DNA of 64,000 nucleotides from Paenibacillus ginsengihumi DSM 21568 (GTDB lineage Bacteria; Bacillota; Bacilli; Paenibacillales; NBRC-103111). Below, piece by piece: positions 16,763 through 29,324 of the stretch. Each line of letters starts with the position of its first letter. Position 1 is the first letter of the stretch. The stretch spans positions 62,001-126,000 of the forward strand of contig NZ_KB905551.1 in the NCBI RefSeq assembly GCF_000380965.1, read 5' to 3'. The notes beneath the pieces were generated by a model, which was given only the letters and a program-made list of their open reading frames with translations, did no database searches and was not told where the DNA came from. The position numbers and the translations under genes were made by a program.

Positions 16763-17929
16763 TTACAGTGCTCCGTAGATGACAGCTCTGAGACGAGGCT
16801 GATGATATGCTTCGAAATTCGGCAGCATCTGCTGCATATAGACGGCGGACAGCCGCTCCTTCGGGTCGATCAGCACCCACGTTCCGGCCATGCCGAGCCA
16901 ACCGAATTCTCCGATGGAGCTGTTGCTGCCGCCGGCCGCAGGGTCGATCATGACCCGGACGCCCAAGCCGTATCCATACCCGGCCAGATGAGGCCAATCG
17001 AAATCGGCCAGCTGCTGCGGGCCGAGATGATTCGTCGCCATCAGCCCGATCGTCCGCGAGCCGAGAATGCGAACCCCGTCCAGCTCGCCGCCGCGGGCCA
17101 GCATGCTGGCGAACCGGCTGTAATCGCCCAGCGTGGACAGCAGGCCGCCGCCCCCGCCTTCGTAGACTGCGCCTGGCTGGTAATAGTCGTCCATGCTCGT
17201 ATTTTTCGTCAGCGTGCCGTCCTCGGCGCGGTTGTAGAGATGGCACAACCGGTCCTTTTTATGCTCCGGAATGCGAAAGAACGTATCCTCCATGCCGAGC
17301 GGCTCGAAAATTTCGTCCTGCAGAAATTGTCCGAACGTTTTGCCTGAGACGACCTCGATCAGCGCTCCCAGGATGTCGTGGCTGATTCCGTATCGCCAGT
17401 GCGTTCCGGGATCGAAGGCGAGCGGAACGCTGGCGATCGCCTTCGAAAGCGCGCGTACGTCGTAGGGTTCGCCTGCTTTCTCCTTCTGTTTGAGCTCGTC
17501 CAGCACCTTCTTCGTCTCCCGCTCCGTCTCCATCCGGCTCCCCGCATAAGTAAGCCCGGAGGTCATCATGAACAGATCCTTGACCCGAATCGGGCCGGCC
17601 GCAGGCTCCACCGACACGGCGCCGTATGGATTGCGGCGGTACACCTGCGGGTGCCTGAATTCCGGGAGATACTCGTCCAGCGGATCGTTCAGCAGAAAAT
17701 GGCCGCGCTCATAAAGCATCAGCGCCGCCGTGCAGGTGATCACCTTCGTCATGGAATAAATCCGGAAAATCGTATCCGGAGCGATCGGCTTGTTCCGCTC
17801 GATATCCGCCAGGCCGACATATTCCTCATATACCGTTTCGCCGTCCAAGGCGACCGAGCAAGCGCATCCTGCCGGTCCCTTGTCGACAAAACGATGAAGC
17901 AATGACGTAATGTGCTGGAATTGGCTCAT
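16763..17929 (-). CDS. Serine hydrolase of the beta-lactamase / class C family
   Basis: Cytoplasmic-looking serine hydrolase of 388 residues with the nucleophile motif S59-M-T-K62 (RIYSMTKVIT) and a downstream Tyr region (WRYGISHDILG). No signal peptide is visible. Such proteins are usually esterases or D-amino-acid peptidases rather than antibiotic-resistance enzymes; the substrate is unknown. The start at 17929 (MSQFQHITS) has GGGAG upstream and matches the family's N-terminus; the longer frame to 17968 has no site. It lies about 100 bases after the lacZ stop codon, on the same strand. Confidence 0.88.
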   Translation of the reverse strand: MSQFQHITSLLHRFVDKGPAGCACSVALDGETVYEEYVGLADIERNKPIAPDTIFRIYSMTKVITCTAALMLYERGHFLLNDPLDEYLPEFRHPQVYRRNPYGAVSVEPAAGPIRVKDLFMMTSGLTYAGSRMETERETKKVLDELKQKEKAGEPYDVRALSKAIASVPLAFDPGTHWRYGISHDILGALIEVVSGKTFGQFLQDEIFEPLGMEDTFFRIPEHKKDRLCHLYNRAEDGTLTKNTSMDDYYQPGAVYEGGGGGLLSTLGDYSRFASMLARGGELDGVRILGSRTIGLMATNHLGPQQLADFDWPHLAGYGYGLGVRVMIDPAAGGSNSSIGEFGWLGMAGTWVLIDPKERLSAVYMQQMLPNFEAYHQPRLRAVIYGAL

Positions 17930-18031
17930 TGTTCGATAGCTCCCTTCGAATGATTTAGCGGTTGGCACGCTTGCGGAGCGGCTATAGGTTCCATCTCCTA
18001 AAGCCGCAAATAGGTCTCCCTCGCTGCGGGA

Positions 18032-21061
<3,030 letters not shown>

Positions 21062-21300
21062 CTACCGCTCCTCGCTATGTATGTAAAAGGTGCATCAACT
21101 CTATGATAAAAGATGGAAAGACTCCGCGCCATAAAACAATATTAGCCCGAATAACACGATATTCGCCTGTTGGCGATTCGCCCGGTTCCGGCGAGCAGCG
21201 ATGCAGCATGGCCGCTGTCCGCAAGCTAGACACGTTTCAAACGGCGTCGGCATACAATGAAGCAGCAGCATCCTACTGAACAACCCCCCATTATCCGACA

Positions 21301-21344
21301 AAAGGCCTCCTTCCGATCTCATCTGGCGGAAAGGGGCCTTTTTA
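21301..21344 (-). terminator. Terminator of the two-component operon
   Basis: Hairpin with outer arms AAAGGCC / GGGGCCTTT and inner CTTCCG / CGGAA, ending on the minus strand in TTTTG, directly past the response-regulator stop codon. Confidence 0.7.
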
Positions 21345-21353
21345 TGCTCGCAA

Positions 21354-22982
21354 TCAAGCGTTGGCGTTGCGGTATTCCTGCGGCGTGAGGCCGAAGTGCT
21401 TTTTGAACACCTTAATGAAATAATTCGGGTTCTGGTAGCCGATTTCGATGGCGATTTCGTAAATTTTCAGCGGGCTGAATTTCAGCAACTGCAGCGCCTT
21501 CTCCAGCTTCTGCCGGGTGATGTAGTCGCTTATATTTTCGCCGGTCTCCAGCTTGTACAGCCGGGACAAATACGCCGGATGCATTCGCAGGCTGTCCGAG
21601 ATCGACTGAACAGACAGTTCGCCGGACAGGTTGGACAAAATATATTTTTGCGCCTCCTTGACGGCAACGGCACGGGCGCTGCGCGTCTCCTGAAGCGCCG
21701 TGGAGCGGAATTTCCCGAATACGCTGCGCACCCAGACGCCGAGATGGGCGGCGGATTTGGCGGGAATCAGCTCCTTGCCCCGCGCATAATCGGCGTCGAT
21801 CATCTCCGACAGCTGCCGGCCGTTCTTGTGGGCGATATGAGAGAAAGCGGCGAAAATATTGAAGAACGCTTCCGTCACATGCTCCGCCGACTCCGCCCAT
21901 TCGTCCTCCAGCTCCTGCATAATCGCCTCCAGCTTGTCCCTGGCTGCCTCCCAATCCCCCGCCTCCATCAGATGAATCAGCAGCGGCGGCTCGTACAGAC
22001 GCTGCAGCGTGCCGATGCTCGACATCTCCGACGCTTCGGCGATGTAGACCGGCAGCTCTTTGCCGCTGCCGAAGCGCCTGCTGAAGATGAGCAGCAGGTT
22101 GTCATAGAGCCGGGTCACATCGCCCGGGAAGCGCCCCCAGGCGCCGATCAGCACGGAAACCTGCAGCTTCAGATAATGCTGAACGTTGATCTGCAACTGA
22201 TTGCCCATGCGCCGCACATGGGAGCCGTATGCGCGCTCCCCGCCGCCTTCCGGCTCCTGCTTCGGAATCAGCACGAGCACCAGGTAGTCGTGATGGTCCT
22301 TGCAGCTCCACACATGGAACGTTTCCTCGAACGTCTCCTCCGCCATATTCGCGATCGCGTATTCCATCAGCGACATCTCAAACGGGTCGTAATCGGCCGA
22401 GAAGCTTTCCTTGAAGCGCACGAGCGCAACGGCAATTTCTCCGCCAAGGCGGGCCGGCACCTCGAGCGACTGAAGCTTGTCGGCCAGACGCTCCGGCGAC
22501 ATCCGCCTGCCCTGAATCAGCTCGTAGAGCAGTTCTCCCTTCTACTTCGGCAAATGATCGCGCATCGTCCTGATGGCCCGCAGGTAAGCCTCGTTATTTT
22601 CTTTCTCGGCGCGAATCTTCCGGACGACAGCGCTTACCCTTTCAAGCAGCTCGCCGCTTGCGACCGGCTTCAGCACATAATCGCAGATGTCGCTCTGAAT
22701 CGCTGACTGGGCGTATTCAAAATCGGCATGCGCCGTAAGCAGCAGACATTGGGTCTGCTTCCAATGCAGGCGAATGTGCGCGGCCAGCTCGAGCCCGCTC
22801 ATATCCGGCATGCGCACGTCGGTAATGACGATATCGATATCGTGCATGTTCAGGACGTCGAGCGCCTCCTTGGCCGAAAACGCCTTGTGCACCGTGCCGA
22901 TGCCGATGCTCTCCCAGGCGATGGTGGCACACAGCGTCTCCACGACGCTCATCTCGTCGTCAACCATTAGCAGTTGCAGCAT
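21354..22982 (-). pseudogene. YesN-like response regulator interrupted by an amber codon
   Basis: Single reading frame of 543 codons with one in-frame TAG at 22544-22542 (codon 147). Before it: receiver domain with D8/D9, phospho-acceptor D55 (ITDVRMPD) and Lys in YVLKPV. After it, with no shift: linker (KGELLYELIQGRR), middle domain and C-terminal AraC DNA-binding domain (ISDSLRMHPAYLSRLYK, IGYQNPNYFIKVFKKHFG). Start at 22982 is preceded by GGAGGGG and overlaps the kinase gene. The stop probably splits the protein; a second ATG at 22502 (MSPERLADK) has no clear ribosome site. Sequencing error or a recent mutation are both possible. Confidence 0.8.
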
Positions 22983-24771
22983 CCGCGCCCCTCCCTTCCA
23001 CATCCGATTTCGCCTCCCCGCTTCGCTCGTCCTGCGCCTTTCCGCTCCAACGGATCGCCACTCGCAGACCGCCGAGCGGCGATGGCGAGAACGACAGCCC
23101 TGAGCGCTCGTCAAACTGGAAGTTTAGCCGTTGATGCACGTTCCATAAGCCGCAGCCCGTCTCCTGCCCGAGGGGCAGCGTCATCGTGCGGCGCAGCGCG
23201 GCAAGCTCCTGCTCGCTCATCCCGTTCCCGTTATCGTCCACCGTAATGCGGAAGCCGTCCGGACCAACCAATCCGGATATGCGGATGATGCCGTAACGAC
23301 CGGTTTTCTCGACGGCGTGGACGATCGCATTCTCGACGATCGGCTGGATCATCAGGCGGGGAATGCGCAGCTTGAGCATGGACGGAGGAATATCGAGCTC
23401 GTAATGGAACCGTTCCATGCGCAGATTTTGGATCGTCAAATAATTTTCGATCAGCTTGAGCTCTTCCGCAAGCGTCGTCATCGTATGCTCGAGATTCGTC
23501 ATGTAGCGGTAATATTCAGCCAGATTGAGAATCATCGTCGTCGCCGCCTGCGTGTCGCCTATTTCGATCATATTTTTGATAAAAAACATGCTGTTGGACA
23601 AAAAATGCGGATTGATCTGCGATTGCAGCTGCTTCAGCTTCGCCTCGCGAAAGCGGATTTTTTCCAGGTATACCTTCTCCAGCAGACGCTGAATTTCAGC
23701 GGCCATCTCGTTGAATTTCGCAAACAAATAATCGAATTCATTGTTCGGCCGGTAATGCAGCCGATGCGAGAAAGCACCGGACTGCAGTTTCCCGACGCCG
23801 CGCAGCAGCAGTCGGATGGGCAGCTGCACCTGCCGGTACAGGACGACGGCGACCGTCACTCCCATCGCCAGCAGCAGGGCAATAGAGGCGTAGAACCCGT
23901 TGCGGCTGCGGATAATCGGCGAGAGCACCTGCTTGATCGGAACGTAATCGACAGCGTACCAGCCAAGGCTTTTGGACTGCACATAGCTGACCAGATAAGG
24001 CTCCCCGCCCAGTCGAATCACCTGATGGCCGGACGGGCCGAGCTGCCGGGCACTTAGCTCCGCGACCAGCTCGCTTGTCATTTCCGGACGCTGGGGACCT
24101 GCAATCGGCTCCATACCCGGCGAATAAAAGAACGGATTGGCATTACCGTCTCCCCTGAAATCAGCTAGCATCGCGGTCAGATTGGCCGCCGGAAAGCGGG
24201 CTTCGACAATCGACTCCAGCGTGCCCGGCCGCTTCTCAACGAGCAGCGGCTCCCAGATGCGCTTGACGAAATAACCGCCGCCTGCGTCCGGCCGATAGCT
24301 CCACTGCATCGACAGCGGGCCGCTTGCCTCCGCTTCGTCGTAAATGCCGTAGCCGTCGCTTGCGAGCGCTTGCCGAACATTTGGGAAATAGACGGTCAGC
24401 CGGTTGCTCCAGCTGCTCGCTGCGCTGAGCAAAATCAACTTGCCGACAACATCCTCCTGCAGCCGCAGCTGCTCGTAGGCTTCGCGGTGCGTCTCCTTTT
24501 GCCCGAACGCCTTGACGCTCGCATCCTTGCTGACGATCAGGGACAGAATCGACAGCTGATCGACGATATTGTCCATCTGGGTTGTGACGAAAGACAGCCG
24601 TTTCAGGTTGGAATCCCTCAGTTCCTTCTCGATGACCTCGACCGACACCCCGTTCGTATAGCTGTACAATAGTACAACCGGCAGCAGCAGACAAACAATG
24701 AGCAGCACGATTTTTTTGAAAATGTTCCATTCGCCGAACAGGTCTCGCAAGCCCCTTCTCAGCTTCCACAT
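22960..24771 (-). CDS. YesM-like sensor histidine kinase
   Basis: Membrane sensor kinase of 603 residues. Residues 1-40: first membrane segment (FKKIVLLIVCLLLPVVLLYSY). Then an extracytoplasmic domain of about 260 residues, a second segment (GFYASIALLLAMGVTVAVVLY), HAMP linker, and a His-kinase domain of the YesM class (phospho-His in QSQINPHFLSNSMFF) followed by the ATPase core (IVENAIVHAVEKTG, DDNGNGMS, GLWNVHQRL). It overlaps the response regulator by 23 bases, and lies next to a CUT1 sugar transporter, so it probably senses a sugar and controls that uptake system. Confidence 0.92.
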   Translation of the reverse strand: MWKLRRGLRDLFGEWNIFKKIVLLIVCLLLPVVLLYSYTNGVSVEVIEKELRDSNLKRLSFVTTQMDNIVDQLSILSLIVSKDASVKAFGQKETHREAYEQLRLQEDVVGKLILLSAASSWSNRLTVYFPNVRQALASDGYGIYDEAEASGPLSMQWSYRPDAGGGYFVKRIWEPLLVEKRPGTLESIVEARFPAANLTAMLADFRGDGNANPFFYSPGMEPIAGPQRPEMTSELVAELSARQLGPSGHQVIRLGGEPYLVSYVQSKSLGWYAVDYVPIKQVLSPIIRSRNGFYASIALLLAMGVTVAVVLYRQVQLPIRLLLRGVGKLQSGAFSHRLHYRPNNEFDYLFAKFNEMAAEIQRLLEKVYLEKIRFREAKLKQLQSQINPHFLSNSMFFIKNMIEIGDTQAATTMILNLAEYYRYMTNLEHTMTTLAEELKLIENYLTIQNLRMERFHYELDIPPSMLKLRIPRLMIQPIVENAIVHAVEKTGRYGIIRISGLVGPDGFRITVDDNGNGMSEQELAALRRTMTLPLGQETGCGLWNVHQRLNFQFDERSGLSFSPSPLGGLRVAIRWSGKAQDERSGEAKSDVEGRGADAATANG

Positions 24772-24814
24772 GGCCGCTCTCCTCCCGTGCTCATAGAACT
24801 TTAGCTCCTTTGAA

Positions 24815-25630
24815 TTACCCTTTGACCGCGCCGGCCGAAAGGCCGCTAACGATGTATTGTTGCAAGAACAGCGCGATGACGACGACCGGGATGGTAATGA
24901 TGCAGGCGGCGGCCATCAGCGCGCCCCAGTTGATCGCGGTGCCGGAGATAAAATTGAATACAGCGATCGGCAGCGGCTTCGTCTTCTCGCCTGCCAAAAT
25001 AAGCGAGAACATGAAGTTGTTCCACGAAAAAATGAACGCCAGCAGCGCGGAGGTGACGATGCCGGGGATGGAAACCGGCAGCACCATCTGAACAAATGCG
25101 CGCATTCGCGAGCTGCCGTCGATCCAGGACGATTCCTCGACCTCCTTCGGAAACGTCTCGAAGAACGGGATCATCACCCAGATGATGAACGGCAGGCCGA
25201 TAACCATGTGGCTGGCGATCATCCCCGTATACGTATCGATCAGTCCGAGCTTGTTAAATAAAATATACCATGGCACCAGATAGGTGATGCCCGGGATGAT
25301 TTTGGCAATCAGGATCGTCAGGCCGAAGTACGGCATCCGGTACCGGGCGATGGCATAGGCGGCAGGCAGGCCGAGGAGCAGCGCGCCGGCTGTAGAGGCG
25401 GCGGCAATCGCGAAGCTGTTGGCGATGAACTTGAGATAATCGTATTCCCGGAATACGGTCACGTAATTTTTGAAGGTCGGCGTAAAAAAGAACAAATGCT
25501 GCGAGGACAGCACCTGCACCTGCGTTTTGAACGAGGCGGATAGCATCCATAGAAACGGAAACAGAAAAAACAGCAGCATGGCCATATTCACCAGCGTATA
25601 TCCCGCGCGCGACGCGGCCTTCGGCTTCAT
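24815..25630 (-). CDS. CUT1 sugar ABC transporter permease (MalG type)
   Basis: Inner-membrane permease of 271 residues with six membrane segments and the EAA loop EESSWIDGSSRMRAFVQMVLP that docks on the ATPase. The start overlaps the upstream permease gene by four bases. No ATPase gene is in the operon; CUT1 systems of this group often share a common MsmX-type ATPase encoded elsewhere. Substrate unknown; a plant-derived oligosaccharide is the contextual guess. Confidence 0.93.
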   Translation of the reverse strand: MKPKAASRAGYTLVNMAMLLFFLFPFLWMLSASFKTQVQVLSSQHLFFFTPTFKNYVTVFREYDYLKFIANSFAIAAASTAGALLLGLPAAYAIARYRMPYFGLTILIAKIIPGITYLVPWYILFNKLGLIDTYTGMIASHMVIGLPFIIWVMIPFFETFPKEVEESSWIDGSSRMRAFVQMVLPVSIPGIVTSALLAFIFSWNNFMFSLILAGEKTKPLPIAVFNFISGTAINWGALMAAACIITIPVVVIALFLQQYIVSGLSAGAVKG

Positions 25631-26517
25631 TCGAAACGACCTCCCAGCTTGTTGCGGATCGCCGTCAACAGCACGATGAGCAGTAGGATGACGGCAAAGA
25701 ACACGAGCAGCAGCGCCGACGCAGCGCCGAGCTTAAAGTTCTGGAACGCCAGATCGAAAATCATCAGATTGAGCGTCTGCGAGGCGAAGTTCGGTCCGCC
25801 TTGAGTCGTTGCGTAAATCGTATCGAACGTTTTGAGCAGATCGATGACGCGCAGCGTGACAGCCGTCACGATCGTCGGCATCAGTAGCGGCAGCGTAATG
25901 CGCGTAAGCCGCTGAAAGGGAGTGGCGCCGTCCACGGCGGCGGACTCGTACGGCTCCGCAGGCAGGCCGGCGATACCGGCGATGACGACGAGCGCGATCA
26001 TCGGCGTCCATTCCCAGACGTCGATCAAAATCAGCGACGGCATCACCTGGTGCACTGAGCCGAGCCACTCCTGCGGCGGCAAGCCGATGCGCCTGAGCAG
26101 CTGGTTGGCCAGGCCGATGGACGGCTCGTAAATCAGCAGCCAGACGAGGCCGATCGATACCGGCGTCGCTACCATCGGCAGCATCATGACCGCCTTGACG
26201 AGCTTTTTGCCGGCGAACGAACGGGAGAACAGCAGCGCGGCCGCCACGCCGAGCACCGTCTCCAGCACGATGCTGACAGAGGAATGGTAGAACGTCAGCC
26301 GCAGCGAGTTCCAGAAGCGCTCGCCCCGAAGCAGCTCGATATAGTTGCCAAGCCCCACCCATTTTGGAGGCGATATCGCCGACATGCTCCATTCGTATAG
26401 ACTGATGCGTCCCGTATAGGCAATCGGAAAGGCGATCATGAGCAGCACGAACAGGACGGCAGGCAGTGTAAATACCCATTTCAGCTGGCGGTCCAGCCAG
26501 TTGACCATATCATCCAC
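25627..26517 (-). CDS. CUT1 sugar ABC transporter permease (MalF type)
   Basis: Inner-membrane permease of 296 residues, six membrane segments, EAA loop YESAAVDGATPFQRLTRITLP. It is the partner of the downstream MalG-type permease, with which it overlaps by four bases, and is fed by the lipoprotein gene 40 bases upstream. Confidence 0.93.
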   Translation of the reverse strand: MDDMVNWLDRQLKWVFTLPAVLFVLLMIAFPIAYTGRISLYEWSMSAISPPKWVGLGNYIELLRGERFWNSLRLTFYHSSVSIVLETVLGVAAALLFSRSFAGKKLVKAVMMLPMVATPVSIGLVWLLIYEPSIGLANQLLRRIGLPPQEWLGSVHQVMPSLILIDVWEWTPMIALVVIAGIAGLPAEPYESAAVDGATPFQRLTRITLPLLMPTIVTAVTLRVIDLLKTFDTIYATTQGGPNFASQTLNLMIFDLAFQNFKLGAASALLLVFFAVILLLIVLLTAIRNKLGGRFE

Positions 26518-26556
26518 TCCTTGCGTTTCATGTTCTTCGATCCGTGCGCCTTCCGA

Positions 26557-27864
26557 CTACTTCATCTTATCCTTGTCGATGATGTCCTGAAGCTCGGCGT
26601 TGGCCTGCTCGGCGGCCGCCTGAATGTCTTCTCCCAGCATCGCCTTGACGGCAATGCTGCCGACCGCGTCCCGCGCTTCCCCGACGCTAATGACCTGCGG
26701 CACGTTATAGCCGACTCCGATCTTCATCGTTTCCTGGATCGTCGCCGCCAGATCGGCCGGGAAGTTGGCCGTCCCTTCCTTCGACGCCCAGACGGAGCTG
26801 CGCGGGCCGGGAACGCCGCTTTGCTGAATCTTCAGCACGTTCTCTTTGCTGCTGGCCCATGCGACGAAGGCCCAGGCCGCATCTTTATTTTTGGCTTTCG
26901 GATTCATCGCGAGCGACCAAGCGGTAATGCTTGCCGGCTTCGGTCCCGCGGAGCCGGCCGGGAACGTGGCAAAGCCGACATGGTCCTTGACGAGCGATTT
27001 CTCCGGATCGGTCGTGTTTTTATAGATGGACGCCGTCTCCACATAGAACGCCGCCTTGCCCTGCGCGAACAGGCCGGCCGCCTGCGGCCAGCTCATATTG
27101 AGCGTGCCCGGCGGTCCGTAATTTTTCAGCAAATCCGCGTAGATGCGAATGCCGCTGATCGTCTCCGGCGTATTGAGCGTCGCCCGGTCGCCCTTCATGA
27201 AATCGCCGCCCTCCGAGAAAATGAAAGAGGACAGCGCCGTGACGAGCGCGTTGCGCTGGCCTCTGGCTACGAAGCCGTACAGCTCGTTCGCCGGATCGTG
27301 CACGGTTTTGACCGCCGCCTGCATCTCCTCCAGCGTCTTCGGGACGGCGAGCTGATGCTTCTGAAGCACATCCTTCCGGTAATAAAGCACGAACTGGTCG
27401 GTGAACAGCGGGATGGACATCAGCTTGCCGTCGATGCTGCTGGCCTCAATGGAGGATGCCGCGAAATCGGCAAAGTCGTAGTCGGCGTTCTGCTTCGCAT
27501 ACTCGTCCAGCGGTTCGGTCCAGCCGTTTTTGGCGTATAAAATTTTGTCCATGTAAGGACGGTACATGAACAAATCCGGCGTCTCCGAGTTCGACGTCAG
27601 CTGCACGGCCAGCTTCTGCTGCAGCTGCTCCTCGGCAAACGTCTGCAGGTCCACCTTGATGCCTGACTTCTGCTCGAACTCAGGCAGCCGCCCCTTGATC
27701 GTATCCGCCCATTGGTGGTTGAGAGCGAATACCATCAGCTTCTCGCCAGCGTATGGCTTGGACGGATCGGCTTCTGCCGCCTGCTCCCCTCCCCCGCAGC
27801 CTGCGGCCGTCAGCGCGGCCGCGAACGCGGCGGCGAGGCCGATGATTTTTCCTAATCGTGTCAT
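26557..27864 (-). CDS. Sugar-binding lipoprotein of the CUT1 transporter
   Basis: Exported solute-binding protein of 435 residues anchored by lipid: signal peptide with lipobox LTAAGC at about residue 20, then a two-lobed family-1 binding fold (ETIYKNTTDPEKS, AAWAFVAWASSKENV). Start at 27864 (MTRLGKII) is chosen because it places the signal peptide normally; the frame opens 14 codons earlier. First gene of lipoprotein - MalF - MalG - kinase - regulator on one strand. Upstream is a four-unit tandem repeat and a possible CcpA site. Confidence 0.93.
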   Translation of the reverse strand: MTRLGKIIGLAAAFAAALTAAGCGGGEQAAEADPSKPYAGEKLMVFALNHQWADTIKGRLPEFEQKSGIKVDLQTFAEEQLQQKLAVQLTSNSETPDLFMYRPYMDKILYAKNGWTEPLDEYAKQNADYDFADFAASSIEASSIDGKLMSIPLFTDQFVLYYRKDVLQKHQLAVPKTLEEMQAAVKTVHDPANELYGFVARGQRNALVTALSSFIFSEGGDFMKGDRATLNTPETISGIRIYADLLKNYGPPGTLNMSWPQAAGLFAQGKAAFYVETASIYKNTTDPEKSLVKDHVGFATFPAGSAGPKPASITAWSLAMNPKAKNKDAAWAFVAWASSKENVLKIQQSGVPGPRSSVWASKEGTANFPADLAATIQETMKIGVGYNVPQVISVGEARDAVGSIAVKAMLGEDIQAAAEQANAELQDIIDKDKMK

Positions 27865-27890
27865 TGTTCCGCTACCCCTTCCTTTACCGA

Positions 27891-28000
27891 TTCTGCTTCC
27901 GGACATTGTCCGGCAGATTCTGCTTTCGGGAGCTGTTCCGGCAGTTTCTGCTCCTGCGCACTGTTCCGACAGTTTCTGCTTTCGGGCAATATCCGGCAGT
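27891..28000. repeat. 27/28-bp tandem repeat, four units
   Basis: Four units starting TTCTGCTTTCGGG or similar and ending CCGGCAGT, at 27891, 27918, 27946 and 27974. The first unit contains the perfect palindrome CCGGACATTGTCCGG; later units have drifted. The array lies within the 5' flank of the sugar-binding lipoprotein gene, so it would be in the promoter or untranslated leader. Confidence 0.85.
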
Positions 28001-28321
28001 GATCGAGCCTTCTTACTTTTTGGTTACGCTTTCATTGTAAGCGGATAAAGGGGCGATGAATATGGTAAATATTCAACCATTATGTATCAATTTTTGTACA
28101 TCGTACCGGAGTTTTACGGTAGTGCAGCAGAGGGGAAGGAGGCGCGGGAAGTCAGTTGCTGCGGGATCGTGACGGTTGCGGTGCGGATGCGGCGAGGCGT
28201 TTCTGCTGCGGTGCAGGCAGGCCCGGAGGTGGCGCAGGGTGAACCATGATGGCCATGATGGCGGCAAACTGCCGCCGCATTAACCAAGCAAGCCCGGCCC
28301 GACCGGGTCGGGCGCCCTTGT
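28001..28321. other. Intergenic region with a possible CcpA site
   Basis: At 28036-28049 TGTAAGCGGATAAA resembles a catabolite-responsive element, and with CGCTTTCA before it forms an imperfect palindrome. It lies about 170 bases upstream of the lipoprotein start. Next to the IclR gene end there is a CCCGACC/GGGTCGG palindrome near 28300 without a clear T-run. No gene is supported here. Confidence 0.4.
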
Positions 28322-29083
28322 TCACGGCGGCGTGATGCCGAGCGCGCCGGTAATCTCCGCCGCGCACGCCTTCAGGCGGGCGAGCAGCGCTTCGTCGGAG
28401 CCCTTGTGCCCGGCGGTCCGCAGGCACGGCACGGCCAGCGCAGCGGTCAGGCCGATCCGCGGATTGCCGACGAGGACGGCGTAATCGGTGACGCCGATAT
28501 GATATTCGCTCTCCGCGTGGCTGTAGCCCTGTTTGCGAATCTCTTCCAGCTTGTCCAGCAGCGCTTTCCGCCCTGCTTCGTCAGCTTCTTGGTACCCGGG
28601 ATGCTTCCGCAGAAACCATTCCCGCTCCGCCTCCGGCAAATAAGCGAGCAGCAAGCGTCCGGACGCTGTGCGCACAGCGTCGAACCGTCCGCCCACCTCG
28701 ACGGAGAGGCGGTACTGCAGCGGGCTCTCCTCCTGCCGCAGCACAAGCAGGTCGGTGCTGCGCAGCACGCTCAGATGGCACGACTCCTTCACCTCCGCCG
28801 ACAGCTCGCGCATCGGAATGGTGGCGGCACGAATCAGTTGATCGACGGGCGAGTGCGTGTGCGCCAGCTCGTACAATTTCAGGGAAAGACGATAGTTGCC
28901 CGAATGCGGCTCCTTGACAATATAGCCCCGCGTCTCCAAAAAACCGATCATCCGGTACAGCTCGCTTGTGCTGCGGTCCAAGGCGCGGCTCAGCTCCGTC
29001 AGCGACATCGGCTTACTGCTGGCGGACAGCGCCTCCAAGATATCCAGTCCTTTGGCCAAAGCCGGCACTTTGAAGTCCTTCAT
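28322..29083 (-). CDS. IclR-family transcriptional regulator
   Basis: Regulator of 253 residues: N-terminal winged helix (LAKGLDILEALSASSKPMSLTELSRALDRSTSELYRMIGFLE) and C-terminal effector domain (ESCHLSVLRSTDLLVLR, AVRTASGRLLLAYLP, SEYHIGVTDYAV). IclR proteins usually respond to small organic acids or aromatic catabolites. It lies downstream of, and in the same direction as, the CoA-transferase/MaoC cluster, so it most likely controls that cluster rather than the sugar transporter on its other side. Confidence 0.92.
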   Translation of the reverse strand: MKDFKVPALAKGLDILEALSASSKPMSLTELSRALDRSTSELYRMIGFLETRGYIVKEPHSGNYRLSLKLYELAHTHSPVDQLIRAATIPMRELSAEVKESCHLSVLRSTDLLVLRQEESPLQYRLSVEVGGRFDAVRTASGRLLLAYLPEAEREWFLRKHPGYQEADEAGRKALLDKLEEIRKQGYSHAESEYHIGVTDYAVLVGNPRIGLTAALAVPCLRTAGHKGSDEALLARLKACAAEITGALGITPP

Positions 29084-29187
29084 GCTGAGGCGGCTCCCTT
29101 CTATCCGTGATGCATTTAGAGCAAAAGCGTCATGATTCGCCTTCGATTGGCTTTTTACTTAGCTAACGCCTGCTACAATGCTGATTT

Positions 29188-29254
29188 AACTTGAAATTTC
29201 AACACCGCAGGTGACGACCGATGGCGAAAGAAATCGCCCGCCATCGGTATCGAT
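29188..29254 (+). repeat. Short dispersed hairpin repeat, family B copy
   Basis: Sequence TTCAACACCGCAGGTGACGACC followed by a hairpin CCGATGGCGA / TCGCCCGCCATCGG. The same block recurs twice in tandem at 60.2-60.4 kb and perhaps partly near 10.33 kb. It lies between the IclR gene start and the binding-protein-like gene. Confidence 0.65.
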
Positions 29255-29324
29255 CTTTGCGATGAACAAGCCACGCTTGCGTATGACATACGACGGGGCG
29301 GCCCGGCAGCAGCCGCCGCCAATC

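Noticed and set aside
22542-23114. Response-regulator frame starting at 23114
   Set aside because: The first 44 residues lie inside the kinase gene in another frame; the receiver domain starts at 22982 behind a ribosome site.
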